From: Paenibacillus humicus NBRC 102415
GTDB lineage: Bacteria > Bacillota > Bacilli > Paenibacillales > Paenibacillaceae
Assembly: GCF_004000905.1 (NCBI RefSeq)
Contig: NZ_BIMD01000004.1
Coordinates: 62,001-126,000 of the forward strand
DNA: 64,000 nt
Direction: 5' to 3'
The position numbers were made by a program, and so were the translations under genes. The notes below the pieces were generated by a model. The model saw nothing but the letters and a program-made list of their open reading frames with translations. It did not search any database and was not told the origin of the DNA. Below are positions 9,136 to 20,649 of the stretch, in pieces; the first letter of the stretch is position 1; the number at the start of each line of letters is the position of its first letter.

Positions 9136-10230
9136 ATGAACCCCATTAAAGTCGGCGTCATCGGCTGCGGCAACATCAGCCGCATCTATTTCACGAACCT
9201 GAAGCAGTATCCCGAGGTGGAGCTGGCGGCCTGCGCCGACATGGATCCCTCCAGAGCGCGCGCCATGGCGGAGGAATACGGCATTCCCCATGCCTATACA
9301 GTGGAAGAGCTGCTCGCAGATCCGGAGATCGGCATCGTCGTCAACCTGACGATTCCGCAGGCCCATGCCCCGGTATGCCTGGCTGCGCTGGAAGCCGGCA
9401 AGCATGTGTATGTGGAGAAGCCGCTCGCCGTCACGCGCGAGGAGGGCCGTCAGGTTCTTGAGCTGGCCGCCAGCAAAGGGCTCCGGGTGGCTAGCGCTCC
9501 CGAAACGTTCCTCGGCGGCGCCATCCAGACCTGCCGCAAGCTGATCGACGACGGAGCGATCGGCCGTCCGATCGCCGCAGTCGGCTTCATGCTGAGCGGC
9601 GGCCACGAGAGCTGGCATCCCGATCCGGCCTTCTACTACAAGAAGGGCGGCGGACCGATGTTCGACATGGGCCCGTACTATTTGACCGCTCTGGTGAATC
9701 TGCTCGGTCCGATCCGCAGGGTGACCGGCTCGGCAGTCGTCTCGCATCCGCAGCGGACCGTCCGCAGCGAGCCCAAGCGCGGAGAAGTGATCGACGTCGA
9801 GGTTCCGACCCATATCGCCGGGGTGATCGACTTCGAGAACGGCACGGTCGGCACGCTCATTACGAGCTTCGACACCCCGGTCGGGGGAACGCTGCCGAAT
9901 ATCGAGATTTACGGCACGGCAGGCACGCTGCTCGTTCCGGATCCCAATAATTTCGGGGGCGTCGTCCGGCTGCGCAGGCAGGGAGCCGATGCGGCGGAAG
10001 AGATTCCGCTCACGCACGGCTTCACGGACAACAACCGCGGCATCGGCGTGGCCGACCTGGCCCGCTCCATCGCGGAGGGAATTCCGCATCGCGCCAGCGG
10101 CGAGATGGCCTACCATGTGCTGGAGGCGATGCACGGCTTCCATGACGCCTCCGCCGAGGGCAGGCACTACGAGATGGTCAGCAGCTGCTCCCGTCCGGAA
10201 GCGATGCCTGAGGCCGCGGAAGCGAAGTAA
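9136..10230 (+). CDS. Gfo/Idh/MocA-family oxidoreductase
   Basis: 364 residues. Rossmann motif [14 protein letters not shown] at the N-terminus, VEKPLAVT for the nicotinamide/sugar site, and [21 protein letters not shown] in the catalytic half. It is clearly diverged from the first dehydrogenase of this cluster, so the two probably act on different steps rather than being a recent duplicate. AAGGAGG precedes the ATG. It is the last gene of the LacI-linked unit; a strong terminator follows about 90 bp downstream. Confidence 0.92.
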   Translation: MNPIKVGVIGCGNISRIYFTNLKQYPEVELAACADMDPSRARAMAEEYGIPHAYTVEELLADPEIGIVVNLTIPQAHAPVCLAALEAGKHVYVEKPLAVTREEGRQVLELAASKGLRVASAPETFLGGAIQTCRKLIDDGAIGRPIAAVGFMLSGGHESWHPDPAFYYKKGGGPMFDMGPYYLTALVNLLGPIRRVTGSAVVSHPQRTVRSEPKRGEVIDVEVPTHIAGVIDFENGTVGTLITSFDTPVGGTLPNIEIYGTAGTLLVPDPNNFGGVVRLRRQGADAAEEIPLTHGFTDNNRGIGVADLARSIAEGIPHRASGEMAYHVLEAMHGFHDASAEGRHYEMVSSCSRPEAMPEAAEAK

Positions 10231-10322
10231 GGGATGGAAGCACAGGCTGCCGGTGACTGCGGCCGATTCATCTGCCGAACAGCGCCGGCGGATTCCTCCT
10301 CCCATGCCGCTGAAAAACAAAA

Positions 10323-10359
10323 AGCAATCCGGAAGCCTGGCTTCCGGATTGCTTTTTTT
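10323..10359 (+). terminator. Bidirectional terminator between the ThuA-cluster and the aminopeptidase
   Basis: A 13-bp perfect stem AGCAATCCGGAAG / CTTCCGGATTGCT with a 5-base loop is flanked by A-run and T-run, so it can serve both converging units. Confidence 0.92.
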
Positions 10360-10403
10360 AGTTTCCGGGATGCTGCATCGGCCTCATAGGCCGGGTTTTG
10401 AAC

Positions 10404-11636
10404 CTAGAGAGCCCAGTTGCCGGCGCGGAAGATCGGCTCGATCTTGCCGTCCTGCGTGACGCCGTCGATGTCCATCTCCGGCGAGCCGATCATGAAGTCC
10501 TCATGGACGAGGCTGCGGTTGGAGCCGCGGGCAGCCAGCTCCTCGGGAGACAGGTCCGAGCCGCCTTCCAGGTTGACCGGATAGGCTTGGCCGAGAGCGA
10601 GATGGCAGGATGCGTTCTCGTCGTACAGAGTATTGAAGAAGGTAATGCCGGAATTCGAGATCGGGGAATCGTTCGGTACAAGCGCGACTTCGCCGAGCTG
10701 CACGGCGCCTTCGTCGGTCGCGAGCAGCTTGGACAGCGTCTCGTAGCCTTGCTCGGCGGAAAACTCGACGACTTTGCCGTCCTTGAACGTCAAGGAGAAG
10801 CCGTCGATGACCTGTCCATTGTAGTTCAGCGGCTTTGTGCTGCGAACCGTTCCGTTCACCCGGTCCTTGTGCGGCATTGTGAACACTTCCTCCGTCGGCA
10901 TGTTCGGATTGAACATGACGCCGCGCGAATTTTCCTTGCTTCCTCCGAGCCAGAGATGGCCATCCGGAAGTCCGATTGTCAGCTCCGTGCCGGGAGCCGT
11001 ATAGCGGAGCTCCGCATAGCGCTTGGCGTTGAGCCGGTCGACCATGGACAGCAGGGTGGCGTTATGCTCTTCCCATGCCGAGACCGGATTGTCGAGACCG
11101 ATCCGGGTGGCATCGATGATTCTGTCCCACAGCTTCTCGACCGCTTCTTCTACGGGAATACCCGGGAATACTTTGGCGGACCATTCCGGAGTGGCGTAGG
11201 ATACGAGCGTCCAGGCGTTCTCGTGGTTCATCAGCGCATTGCGGTAAGGAGCGAGAGCGGTTGATGCCGTCTTGGAGCTGGTCGCCATCCGGTCCGGATC
11301 GATATCGTTCAGCAGGTCCGGGTTCGGGGAGTAGATCTGGATGAAGGCGGCGCCTTCGTCGGCGAACCCTTTCATGGCATTGGCGCGCCATGCCGGATAT
11401 TCCGAGAAGCTCTCCTCCGGCGCCTGCTTGAAGCGGATGCGGGTCAGCTCCTCGTCATTGTACTCGACGTGGACGTCGCGGGCACCGGCTGCATACGCTC
11501 TGGACGACACCAGCCGAACGAGAGGCGCGGCGGTGATCGGAGCCATGACGACGACTTTCTGATTCGGCTGCACGTTGACACCGACGCGGACGATAATGTC
11601 GGCGTAGTTTTCCAATTGCTGTTGAGTAGGTCGCAT
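10404..11636 (-). CDS. Aminopeptidase, M29 (AmpS/PepS/aminopeptidase T) family
   Basis: About 410 residues, the usual M29 length. It starts RPTQQQLENYADIIVRVGVNV and shows the family features SREN-like GSKENSRGVMFNPNMPTEE, ALVPNDSPIS, the metal-binding region LYDENASCHLALGQAY and the C-terminal HEDFMIGSPEMDIDG. M29 enzymes are cytoplasmic dizinc (or cobalt) exopeptidases that remove N-terminal residues. There are two in-frame ATGs; 11636 has a G-rich stretch (GGGGG) five bases upstream while 11648 has nothing, so the inner is preferred with modest certainty. It is a single gene between two terminators. Confidence 0.9.
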   Translation of the reverse strand: MRPTQQQLENYADIIVRVGVNVQPNQKVVVMAPITAAPLVRLVSSRAYAAGARDVHVEYNDEELTRIRFKQAPEESFSEYPAWRANAMKGFADEGAAFIQIYSPNPDLLNDIDPDRMATSSKTASTALAPYRNALMNHENAWTLVSYATPEWSAKVFPGIPVEEAVEKLWDRIIDATRIGLDNPVSAWEEHNATLLSMVDRLNAKRYAELRYTAPGTELTIGLPDGHLWLGGSKENSRGVMFNPNMPTEEVFTMPHKDRVNGTVRSTKPLNYNGQVIDGFSLTFKDGKVVEFSAEQGYETLSKLLATDEGAVQLGEVALVPNDSPISNSGITFFNTLYDENASCHLALGQAYPVNLEGGSDLSPEELAARGSNRSLVHEDFMIGSPEMDIDGVTQDGKIEPIFRAGNWAL

Positions 11637-11737
11637 AGGAACCCCCATAGAAATAGAGTAGGTTGAACAGGAAATCTATTCTATTATAGTCGGTCCGGGC
11701 CAAGGTTCCAATCGGGGACCGGATGAGCGGATGCGGT

Positions 11738-11751
11738 TTAAAGCGTTTTCA
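11738..11751 (-). promoter_or_regulatory. cre-like site upstream of the M29 aminopeptidase gene
   Basis: The minus strand reads TGAAAACGCTTTAA, one mismatch from the CcpA consensus TGWAANCGNTNWCA. It lies about 100 bp before the aminopeptidase start; a minus-strand TATAAT occurs at 11693-11698. Functional relevance is inferred only. Confidence 0.35.
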
Positions 11752-11813
11752 TCTTAGGCGTGGAACAAGGAGCCGCTCGGAATCAGCGACCGATGGATGA
11801 TGAGGGAACGAAA

Positions 11814-11854
11814 AAAACCTGAAGGGACTCCGGCAGCGTCCGCCGGAGTCCCTT
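11814..11854 (-). terminator. Rho-independent terminator after abfA
   Basis: A 13-bp stem (AAGGGACTCCGGC / GCCGGAGTCCCTT) followed on the minus strand by a seven-base T-run, 30 bp past the abfA stop. Confidence 0.9.
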
Positions 11855-11883
11855 GCTTGTCATTCCTGCAACCTGCAATCGGC

Positions 11884-13739
<1,856 letters not shown>

Positions 13740-14828
13740 ATGGATGACAAGGTTCCGAAATATTTGGCGTTGAAGCAGCAGATTGGAGATTGGCTGCAGG
13801 AGGGACGGTACAAGGCCGACGAGCAGATGCTCTCGGAAAACGAACTCGCGGCCATGTTCGGCCTCAGCAGGCAGACGGTCCGGCAGACGATCGGAGAGCT
13901 GGTGAACGACGGGCTGCTCTACCGGGTCCAAGGCAAGGGGACGTTCGTCTCCCGGCTGCGCGTACGCACCGCCGGAGACACGCCGACGATCGGCATGGTG
14001 ACGACGTATATATCCGACTATATCTTCCCCCATATCGTCCGGGGCGCGGAGAGCGAGCTGAGCCGCAGAGGCTGCGGGCTCCTCCTCTCCAGCACGGACA
14101 ACGACAAGCTCAAGGAGCGGGACAGCCTGGAGCGAATGCTTTCCTACCCGGCAAGCGGGCTCATCATCGAACCGACGAAGAGCGCCCAGGGAAACGCGAA
14201 CATGGACCTGTACATCCGGCTGGAGCTGGAGGGGATTCCGTTCGTCATGATCAACGAGCGTTATTCGGGTCTCGACTGTCCTTGCATCAGGGTCGATGAC
14301 GAAGCGGGCGGATATGAGGCGGCTTCCCATCTCATCAGCCTCGGCCATCGGGAGCTGGCCGGCTTTTTCAAGACCGACGACATCCAGGGAACGATGCGGA
14401 TGAAGGGATTCATGAGAGCCTGCAGAGAGAAGGGAATACCGCTGCACCCGGAGCGGCTCGTGCTGTACTCCTCCGAGGACAAGCATGAGAAGCCGCTTGA
14501 AGCGGCTTCCCGTCTTCTGACCGGAGACCGCCGTCCGACCGCTCTCGTCTGCTACAACGACGAGCTGGCTGTGCGGCTGGTCGATGCCGCGGCGGGCCTC
14601 GGGCTGTCGGTGCCCGGCGATCTGTCGCTGACGGGCTTCGACGACTCCGCTTATGCGGTCGCGGGTCCGGTCAAGCTGACGAGCCTCACGCATCCGAAGG
14701 CGGAGCTTGGCATCAAGGCGGCCGAGACGCTGCTTGGCTTGATCGAAGGCCGTCCGGGCGAGGCGAAGGAGTTCGTCTACAAGCCGGAGCTTGTCATCCG
14801 CGATTCCACGGCAGCCCTGGAAAAGTGA
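13740..14828 (+). CDS. araR: AraR: GntR-LacI hybrid arabinose repressor
   Basis: 362 residues, exactly the length of Bacillus subtilis AraR. The N-terminal 70 residues are a GntR winged helix (YLALKQQIGDWLQEGRY, LSENELAAMFGLSRQTVRQTI, YRVQGKGTFVSRL). The remainder is a LacI-type effector domain (TIGMVTTYISDYIFPHIVRG, LVCYNDELAVRL, LTGFDDS). AraR binds palindromes in front of ara genes and is released by L-arabinose. The start at 13740 follows GGGGTG; an earlier ATG at 13722 lacks a site. It is divergent from abfA and upstream of araDBAM, and operator-like sequences precede both it and araD. Confidence 0.95.
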   Translation: MDDKVPKYLALKQQIGDWLQEGRYKADEQMLSENELAAMFGLSRQTVRQTIGELVNDGLLYRVQGKGTFVSRLRVRTAGDTPTIGMVTTYISDYIFPHIVRGAESELSRRGCGLLLSSTDNDKLKERDSLERMLSYPASGLIIEPTKSAQGNANMDLYIRLELEGIPFVMINERYSGLDCPCIRVDDEAGGYEAASHLISLGHRELAGFFKTDDIQGTMRMKGFMRACREKGIPLHPERLVLYSSEDKHEKPLEAASRLLTGDRRPTALVCYNDELAVRLVDAAAGLGLSVPGDLSLTGFDDSAYAVAGPVKLTSLTHPKAELGIKAAETLLGLIEGRPGEAKEFVYKPELVIRDSTAALEK

Positions 14829-14854
14829 TGGTTTAGTATTGGAATCGAGAATCA

Positions 14855-14889
14855 AGACCAGCCTGATGTATGTACAGGCTGGTCTTTTT
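14855..14889 (+). terminator. Terminator of araR with an AraR-like operator in its loop
   Basis: An 11-bp perfect stem AGACCAGCCTG / CAGGCTGGTCT followed by T residues. The loop and its edge contain TGTATGTACA (14867-14876), identical to the operator core upstream of araR. Confidence 0.85.
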
Positions 14890-14910
14890 ATGGTTCATAT
14901 ATTCCCAAGA

Positions 14911-14930
14911 TGTACATACAAGTATATAAT
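14911..14930 (+). promoter_or_regulatory. AraR-type operator and -10 box of the araD-araB-araA-araM operon
   Basis: TGTACATACA at 14911-14920 is the reverse complement of the TGTATGTACA core found in front of araR. A TATAAT follows at 14925-14930. The operator would occupy the promoter spacer, so bound AraR should block polymerase. No consensus -35 was seen. Confidence 0.7.
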
Positions 14931-14962
14931 GAGGTGGAATCGGCGAAAGGAGGCCTCGCTCT

Positions 14963-15676
14963 ATGCTTCAGCAGTTGAAGGAAGAAGTGCTCAAAGCCAA
15001 TCTCGACCTGCCTCGCTACAACCTGGTCACGTTCACCTGGGGCAATGTCAGCGGCATCGACCGCGGCTCCGGCCTTGTCGTCATCAAGCCTAGCGGGATT
15101 CCTTATGAGGACATGACGGCGGACGACATGGCGGTCGTGGATCTCAAAGGAAACGTCGTGGAGGGAAGGTGGAAGCCGTCGTCGGACGCGCCGACCCATC
15201 TGGTGCTGTACCGGTCCTTTCCATCCATCGGCGGAATCGTCCATACCCATTCCTCCTGGGCGACGGCTTGGGCTCAGTCCGGGCTCGGTATCCCGGCTCT
15301 CGGCACGACCCATGCGGATTATTTTCACGGCGAGATCCCCTGCACCCGTCCGATGAACGCCGCGGAGATCGAGGGCGCATATGAGAAGGAGACGGGAAGG
15401 GTCATCGCAGAGACGTTCCTGAACCGCGATCCCGACGCCATTCCCGGCGTCCTCGTCCATGGCCATGCTCCGTTCACGTGGGGCAAGGATCCGTCCGAAG
15501 CGGTCCATAACGCCGTCGTGCTGGAGGAGGTGGCCAAGATGGCTTACCGCAGCTTCCGGCTGAAGCCGGATCTGGCCGGCATGTCGGAGCTGCTGCTGGA
15601 CCGCCACTATTTGCGCAAGCACGGATCGGGCGCTTATTACGGCCAATCCATTCCCAAGGAGGGCTCGCAGCCATGA
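14963..15676 (+). CDS. araD: L-ribulose-5-phosphate 4-epimerase
   Basis: 237 residues, class II aldolase/epimerase fold. [22 protein letters not shown] binds the phosphate, [12 protein letters not shown] gives zinc ligands His94 and His96, and [12 protein letters not shown] the third histidine. It turns L-ribulose 5-phosphate into D-xylulose 5-phosphate, the last step before the pentose phosphate pathway. AAAGGAGG precedes the ATG. First gene of the ara operon; its stop overlaps the araB start by four bases. Confidence 0.96.
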   Translation: MLQQLKEEVLKANLDLPRYNLVTFTWGNVSGIDRGSGLVVIKPSGIPYEDMTADDMAVVDLKGNVVEGRWKPSSDAPTHLVLYRSFPSIGGIVHTHSSWATAWAQSGLGIPALGTTHADYFHGEIPCTRPMNAAEIEGAYEKETGRVIAETFLNRDPDAIPGVLVHGHAPFTWGKDPSEAVHNAVVLEEVAKMAYRSFRLKPDLAGMSELLLDRHYLRKHGSGAYYGQSIPKEGSQP

Positions 15677-17385
15677 AAAGGAAATACGCCATCGGCGTCG
15701 ATTACGGGACGCAGTCCGGCCGGGCCGTCCTGGTCGATCTGGTCGACGGCTCCGAGATCGCGGATCATGTCACACCGTACCGCCATCATGTCATCGACCG
15801 CCGGCTGCCGGGCTCGGGGCTGGAGCTGGAGCCGGACTGGGCGCTTCAGCATCCTTCGGACTACATGGAAGTGCTGGGAAGCTCGATTCCGGCGGTGCTC
15901 CGGCTATCCGGCGTCGATCCGGAAGACATTATCGGCATCGGCATCGACTTCACGGCCTGCACGATGCTGCCTGTCGATGGCGCGGGGACGCCGCTCTGCC
16001 TGCTGCCGGAGCATGCGGGCCATCCGCACAGCTGGGTGAAGCTGTGGAAGCATCACGCGGCGCAGGACGAGGCGAACAAGCTGAACGAAGCGGCGGAGCA
16101 GAGAGGCGAAGCCTGGCTGCAGCGCTACGGCGGCAAGCTGTCCTCCGAGTGGATGCTCGCCAAAGTTTGGCAAATACTCGATGAAGCCCCGGATATTTAC
16201 GAACGGGCCGATCTGTTCATGGAAGCGGCGGATTGGGTCATTTACAGGCTGACCGATGCTTTCGTCCGCAACAGCTGCACGGCCGGCTACAAAGCCGCCT
16301 GGCACAAGCGCGACGGCTATCCGGGCGCCGACTTCTTCGGCTCGCTGGATCCGCGCCTGGAGGATTTGACGGCCACCAAGCTGCGCGGAGAGATCGTTCC
16401 GCCGGGCACGAGAGTCGGCGGCCTTACGGAAGCGATGGCCCGGCTGACCGGCCTGCGCGCGGGCACGGCGGTCGCCGCCGGCAACGTGGACGCCCATGCC
16501 GCGGTTCCCGCCGTCGGCGTCGTGACGCCGGGCAAGCTGGTGATGGTGATGGGCACTTCCATCTGCCATATGCTTCTCGGCGAAGAGGAGCGCATCGTGG
16601 AGGGCATGTGCGGAGTCGTCGAGGACGGCATCATTCCGGGGTATTACGGCTATGAAGCGGGCCAGTCCGCTGTCGGAGACATCTTCGAGTGGTACACGCG
16701 CGAAGCGGTGCCGGCCTATGCGTTTGAAGCGGCTGCCGACGCCGGTGCCGGCATTCACGAATGGCTCGAGGAAAAGGCGGCGGCGCTGCTGCCGGGAGAG
16801 TCGGGCCTGCTGGCGCTGGACTGGTGGAACGGCAACCGCTCGGTGCTGGTCGACGCCGACCTGACCGGCTTGATGCTTGGATATACGCTCCACACCCGTC
16901 CGGAAGAAGTGTACCGCGCGCTGCTGGAGGCGACGGCCTACGGAACCCGGATGATCGTAGACGTTTTTCATGGCAGCGGAGTGCCGGTCGACATTCTCTA
17001 CGCTTGCGGCGGCCTGCCTCAAAAAAACCGCCTCATGATGCAGATCTACGCCGACGTGACGAACCGCGAGATCCGGATTGCCGATTCCAGGCAGACGCCG
17101 GCGCTCGGCGCCGCCATGTTCGCCGCTGTCGCTGCCGGCACGGAGCAGGGAGGCTACGATTCCATCGTGGATGCCGCGCGTTTCATGGCGCGCGTCAAGG
17201 AAGAGTCGTTCAAGCCGATCCCCGGCAATGTCCGGGTCTACGAAGCTCTCTTCCAGGAATACAGCAAGCTGCATGATTATTTCGGACGTGGAGCCGGCAG
17301 AGTCATGAAAACGCTTAAATCGATGAAGGAGCAGGCGAGGAATTCTTCGGAACGGAACGGCCGGACGCAGCCGCAGGTTCAATAG
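15673..17385 (+). CDS. araB: Ribulokinase
   Basis: 570 residues, FGGY carbohydrate kinase family. It begins [20 protein letters not shown] (phosphate loop of the ASKHA fold), has [26 protein letters not shown] and the FGGY-signature [19 protein letters not shown]. It phosphorylates L-ribulose using ATP. The ATG overlaps the araD stop (ATGA), giving translational coupling, with GGAGGG just upstream. It is followed by a 209-bp spacer that contains short direct repeats before araA. Confidence 0.96.
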   Translation: MKRKYAIGVDYGTQSGRAVLVDLVDGSEIADHVTPYRHHVIDRRLPGSGLELEPDWALQHPSDYMEVLGSSIPAVLRLSGVDPEDIIGIGIDFTACTMLPVDGAGTPLCLLPEHAGHPHSWVKLWKHHAAQDEANKLNEAAEQRGEAWLQRYGGKLSSEWMLAKVWQILDEAPDIYERADLFMEAADWVIYRLTDAFVRNSCTAGYKAAWHKRDGYPGADFFGSLDPRLEDLTATKLRGEIVPPGTRVGGLTEAMARLTGLRAGTAVAAGNVDAHAAVPAVGVVTPGKLVMVMGTSICHMLLGEEERIVEGMCGVVEDGIIPGYYGYEAGQSAVGDIFEWYTREAVPAYAFEAAADAGAGIHEWLEEKAAALLPGESGLLALDWWNGNRSVLVDADLTGLMLGYTLHTRPEEVYRALLEATAYGTRMIVDVFHGSGVPVDILYACGGLPQKNRLMMQIYADVTNREIRIADSRQTPALGAAMFAAVAAGTEQGGYDSIVDAARFMARVKEESFKPIPGNVRVYEALFQEYSKLHDYFGRGAGRVMKTLKSMKEQARNSSERNGRTQPQVQ

Positions 17386-17419
17386 AGCTGGAGGGGTTCG
17401 GAACGGATTTTGATTCGAC

Positions 17420-17495
17420 CACATTCATAGACCGAATTTATAGAACGAATTCATAGTCGAATTCATAGACCGAGTTGATAGTCGAATTCATAGGC
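17420..17495 (+). repeat. Short AT-rich direct repeats between araB and araA
   Basis: Degenerate copies of a CGAATTCATAG(A/T)C unit, 14-18 bp apart, repeat about six times between 17420 and 17495 (for example 17446-17456, 17458-17468 and 17483-17493). No terminator or promoter can be recognised in this spacer. Confidence 0.65.
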
Positions 17496-17594
17496 CAAAT
17501 GACCAAATCAATGATCAAATTAATCGAATAGAACGGCTTGAAAAGACCGCAACTTACCGATTGAACCCATCAACCTTGGAAGGATGGCTGCCAT

Positions 17595-19079
17595 ATGTTG
17601 ACCGCTCGCCCTTGGCGTTTCTGGTTTTTGACCGGAAGCCAGCATCTGTATGGACCCGAGACTCTTTTGGAAGTAGAAGGGCATAGCCGCGAAATCGCGG
17701 AAAAGCTGAGTTCATCCAGCGTTATTCCTTGTGAAATCGAGTTCCGTGGAGTGCTCACAACCCCGGAGGAGATCTCCTCGGCGCTGGCCGCAGCCGGAGC
17801 GGACGCCGAATGCGCGGGAGTCATTGCGTGGATGCACACTTTTTCCCCCTCCAAAATGTGGATCGGAGGCTTGTCCAGGCTGAAGAAGCCGCTCCTTCAC
17901 CTGGCTACGCAGTACAACCGCGACATTCCGTGGGAGACGATCGACATGGACTTCATGAACACGAACCAGTCCGCCCATGGCGACCGGGAGCATGGCTATA
18001 TCCATGCCAGGATGGGAACCGCCCGCAAGGTCGTGTTCGGGCATTGGGAGGACGAAGCCGTCCGCCGGGAAATCGGTGACTGGCAGCGAGCGGCCGCCGC
18101 ATTCGCGGAGAGCCGCACGCTGAAGGTTGCCCGTTTCGGCGACAATATGCGGCAGGTAGCCGTGACGGAGGGCGACAAGGTCGGAGCGGAGATCAAGTTC
18201 GGCTGGTCGGTCAACACATACGGAGTCGGCGATCTGGCGAAGAGGGTCGATGAGGTCGCGGCCGCGGAGGTGGAGCGGCTCATGGGCGTATACGCCGAGC
18301 TGTACGCGATGAATGACGGATCGCCGGAGGCAAGGGAGGCGATCGCCTACCAGGCGCGGCTGGAGATCGCGATCCGGGGCTTTCTGGAGGACGGGGGATT
18401 CACCGCGTTCACGACGACATTCGAGGATCTGCACGGACTGAAGCAGCTTCCCGGTCTCGCCGTGCAGAGGCTCATGGCGCAGGGATACGGCTTTGCAGGG
18501 GAAGGCGACTGGAAGACGGCAGCGCTCGTGCGTCTGATGAAAATCATGTCCGGCAATGAAGGCACCTCCTTCATGGAGGACTACACCTATCATCTGGAAC
18601 CTGGCAACGAGCTTGTGCTTGGCGCCCATATGCTGGAGATCTGCCCGACGATCGCGGCGGCACGCCCCGCTCTGGAGGTGCATCCGCTCGGCATCGGCGG
18701 CAAGGAGGATCCGGCGCGCATGGTGTTCAGCGGACGCGGAGGCGACGCCATCAATGCGTCGATCGTTGATTTGGGCGGACGGTTCCGCCTGCTCGTCAGC
18801 GAGGTCGAAGCCGTGGAGCCGGCTCGGAATATGCCCCGGCTTCCGGTCGCGCGGGTTTTGTGGAGGCTGTTTCCATCATTGAAGCAGGGAGTGGAGAACT
18901 GGATCGAGGCGGGCGGCGCGCATCATACCGGCTTCTCGTACAACGTCAGCACGGAGCAGATGCTCGACTTCGCCGAGATGGCAGGCATCGAAGCGATTGT
19001 GATCGGCCGGGACACGAAGCCGGGGAGCCTGCGCCAGGAGCTGCGGCTGAGCGATCTTTTGTGGCGGCTGAATCGCTGA
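17595..19079 (+). CDS. araA: L-arabinose isomerase
   Basis: 494 residues, the usual AraA length. It starts with RFWFLTGSQHLYG, the family signature, and contains MHTFSPSKMWIGGL, TQYNRDIPW, DFMNTNQSAHGDREHG, and the metal-binding region around GNEGTSFMEDYTYHL and GAHMLEICP, with the C-terminal HHTGFSY histidines. It isomerises L-arabinose to L-ribulose with Mn2+. GGAAGGATGG lies upstream of the ATG. It follows araB after a repeat-bearing spacer and is followed 60 bp later by araM. Confidence 0.97.
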   Translation: MLTARPWRFWFLTGSQHLYGPETLLEVEGHSREIAEKLSSSSVIPCEIEFRGVLTTPEEISSALAAAGADAECAGVIAWMHTFSPSKMWIGGLSRLKKPLLHLATQYNRDIPWETIDMDFMNTNQSAHGDREHGYIHARMGTARKVVFGHWEDEAVRREIGDWQRAAAAFAESRTLKVARFGDNMRQVAVTEGDKVGAEIKFGWSVNTYGVGDLAKRVDEVAAAEVERLMGVYAELYAMNDGSPEAREAIAYQARLEIAIRGFLEDGGFTAFTTTFEDLHGLKQLPGLAVQRLMAQGYGFAGEGDWKTAALVRLMKIMSGNEGTSFMEDYTYHLEPGNELVLGAHMLEICPTIAAARPALEVHPLGIGGKEDPARMVFSGRGGDAINASIVDLGGRFRLLVSEVEAVEPARNMPRLPVARVLWRLFPSLKQGVENWIEAGGAHHTGFSYNVSTEQMLDFAEMAGIEAIVIGRDTKPGSLRQELRLSDLLWRLNR

Positions 19080-19139
19080 GACATGGGCGCTGACAAGCCT
19101 CAGGCAGCAAGGCAGCCATGGAAGGGAGAGAATGCCGGC

Positions 19140-20339
19140 ATGATTCTGCAAGAAATGGCGCAAGGAGCGCTCGCCTTAGGGCGGGACTTGAGCGGCATGA
19201 CATTCCCGGAAACGATCGACGTCTCGTCCGGGGCGGCAGCCCGGACTGTGGAATTCCTATCGGAGAAAGGGCATCGGAACGCGGTCATGGCATGCGACGC
19301 GGCAACGTCGAAAGTTGCGGGAACGATTCTTCTCGATGCGGCGTCAAGCATGAAGCTGGACCTGCATCCCGTCTTGATCGATGCCAATGCGGCGGGCGAC
19401 GTCGTCGCGGACGAGGCTTCGGTCGTGCAGCTGCTGCTGTCGGTCCAGCAGCATCGGGCGACGGCCATCGTCGCAGCCGGCTCCGGCACGATCCACGACC
19501 TCAGCCGTTATGCCGCCTACACAGCGGGCATTCCTTTCGTAAGCGTGCCGACGGCGCCTTCGGTCGACGGCTTCACCTCGCTCGGGGCTCCTTTGCTCAT
19601 CCGCGGGATGAAAACGACGGTGTCCGCCGTCGGCCCCTCGGCTTTGTTCGCAGATACGGATCTGCTCCGGGCGGCTCCCGCGCCGCTAATTGCCGCCGGC
19701 TTCGGGGATATGCTCGGCAAATTCACGTCCCTGCTGGATTGGCGGATTGAAGCCCGCCTGGGCTTAAGCCCGTATGATGAATGGGCGGCTGCGATGACGG
19801 AGGATGCGCTGGAGTCCTGCATCCGACATGCCGGCAGCATCGCAAGCCGCAGCGCCGAAGGAATCACGGCGCTGACCGAAGCCTTGATCCGCTCCGGGCT
19901 TGCCATGCTCATACTCGGCTCGTCCAACTGCGCTTCCGGCGCGGAGCATCATCTTTCGCATTATTGGGAGATGGAGCTGCACCGCACGGGGCAGAGGCAG
20001 CTGCTGCATGGAGCGAAGGTCGGAGCGGCAAGCGCACTGATCTCGTCGCTGTACAAACGTATCGCCGCTTCGGCTGATGGCAGCGGACGTTATCGGCACG
20101 GCGAGATTGTGGACGCCGCAGGAAGGAAGGCGCTGGAGCGGCACTGGCCGGAAATACAGGAATGGATCGGCAGCCTGCCGGAGCCGGGCCGAATCAGGGA
20201 CTGGCTGCGCTCCGTCGGCGGTCCGGTCTCGACGCAAGAGCTCGGCCTGCCGGAGCAGCTGGTGGAGAACTCGCTGCGCGAGGCGGACAAGGTCCGGCCG
20301 AACCGTTTCACGCTGCTGCGAGCCAATAACCGGTACTGA
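19140..20339 (+). CDS. araM: AraM: sn-glycerol-1-phosphate dehydrogenase
   Basis: About 399 residues; Bacillus subtilis AraM is 394. It belongs to the iron/nickel alcohol dehydrogenase-like superfamily with VAAGSGTIHDLSRYAAY for NAD(P) binding, SVPTAPSVDGFTSLGAPL, and metal ligands in GFGDMLGKFTSLLDW and GAEHHLSHYWEM. The characterised Bacillus enzyme reduces dihydroxyacetone phosphate to sn-glycerol 1-phosphate, the archaeal-type backbone used by PcrB for heptaprenylglyceryl phosphate. It sits in the ara operon here as in Bacillus, although it has no direct role in arabinose breakdown. The ATG at 19140 with GAAGGGAGAG upstream is preferred over 19083. Confidence 0.92.
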   Translation: MILQEMAQGALALGRDLSGMTFPETIDVSSGAAARTVEFLSEKGHRNAVMACDAATSKVAGTILLDAASSMKLDLHPVLIDANAAGDVVADEASVVQLLLSVQQHRATAIVAAGSGTIHDLSRYAAYTAGIPFVSVPTAPSVDGFTSLGAPLLIRGMKTTVSAVGPSALFADTDLLRAAPAPLIAAGFGDMLGKFTSLLDWRIEARLGLSPYDEWAAAMTEDALESCIRHAGSIASRSAEGITALTEALIRSGLAMLILGSSNCASGAEHHLSHYWEMELHRTGQRQLLHGAKVGAASALISSLYKRIAASADGSGRYRHGEIVDAAGRKALERHWPEIQEWIGSLPEPGRIRDWLRSVGGPVSTQELGLPEQLVENSLREADKVRPNRFTLLRANNRY

Positions 20340-20527
20340 TTTTGGAAGGGAAATTTAGCCGTTGCTGCATCCAGGCGGGACAAGCTTCTGCTTTACTCTA
20401 TCTAATGGTTTTTGCATCTCGCTCGGAAAGTCCTAAGAGGGACATCAGGGAAATGAATAGAAAAGCCCTTCTATCAAGATCATCCGCTTGGTAATGGAAT
20501 GGAGAGAGGGCAGGCCCGCCAAAAAGG

Positions 20528-20570
20528 AAAAGGGACGAAGCGGATCAACCATATCCGCTTCGTCCCTTTT
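20528..20570. terminator. Bidirectional terminator between araM and the reductase gene
   Basis: A 17-bp stem AAAGGGACGAAGCGGAT / ATCCGCTTCGTCCCTTT with a 7-base loop, A-rich on the left and T on the right. Confidence 0.9.
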
Positions 20571-20649
20571 GGCGTTTTAGGAATGGAGAGGCTGTCCTGA
20601 GGGGTAGCCTCCTTGATTGCCTGCACAAGCTCTCTTTTTCGGGCTATTC

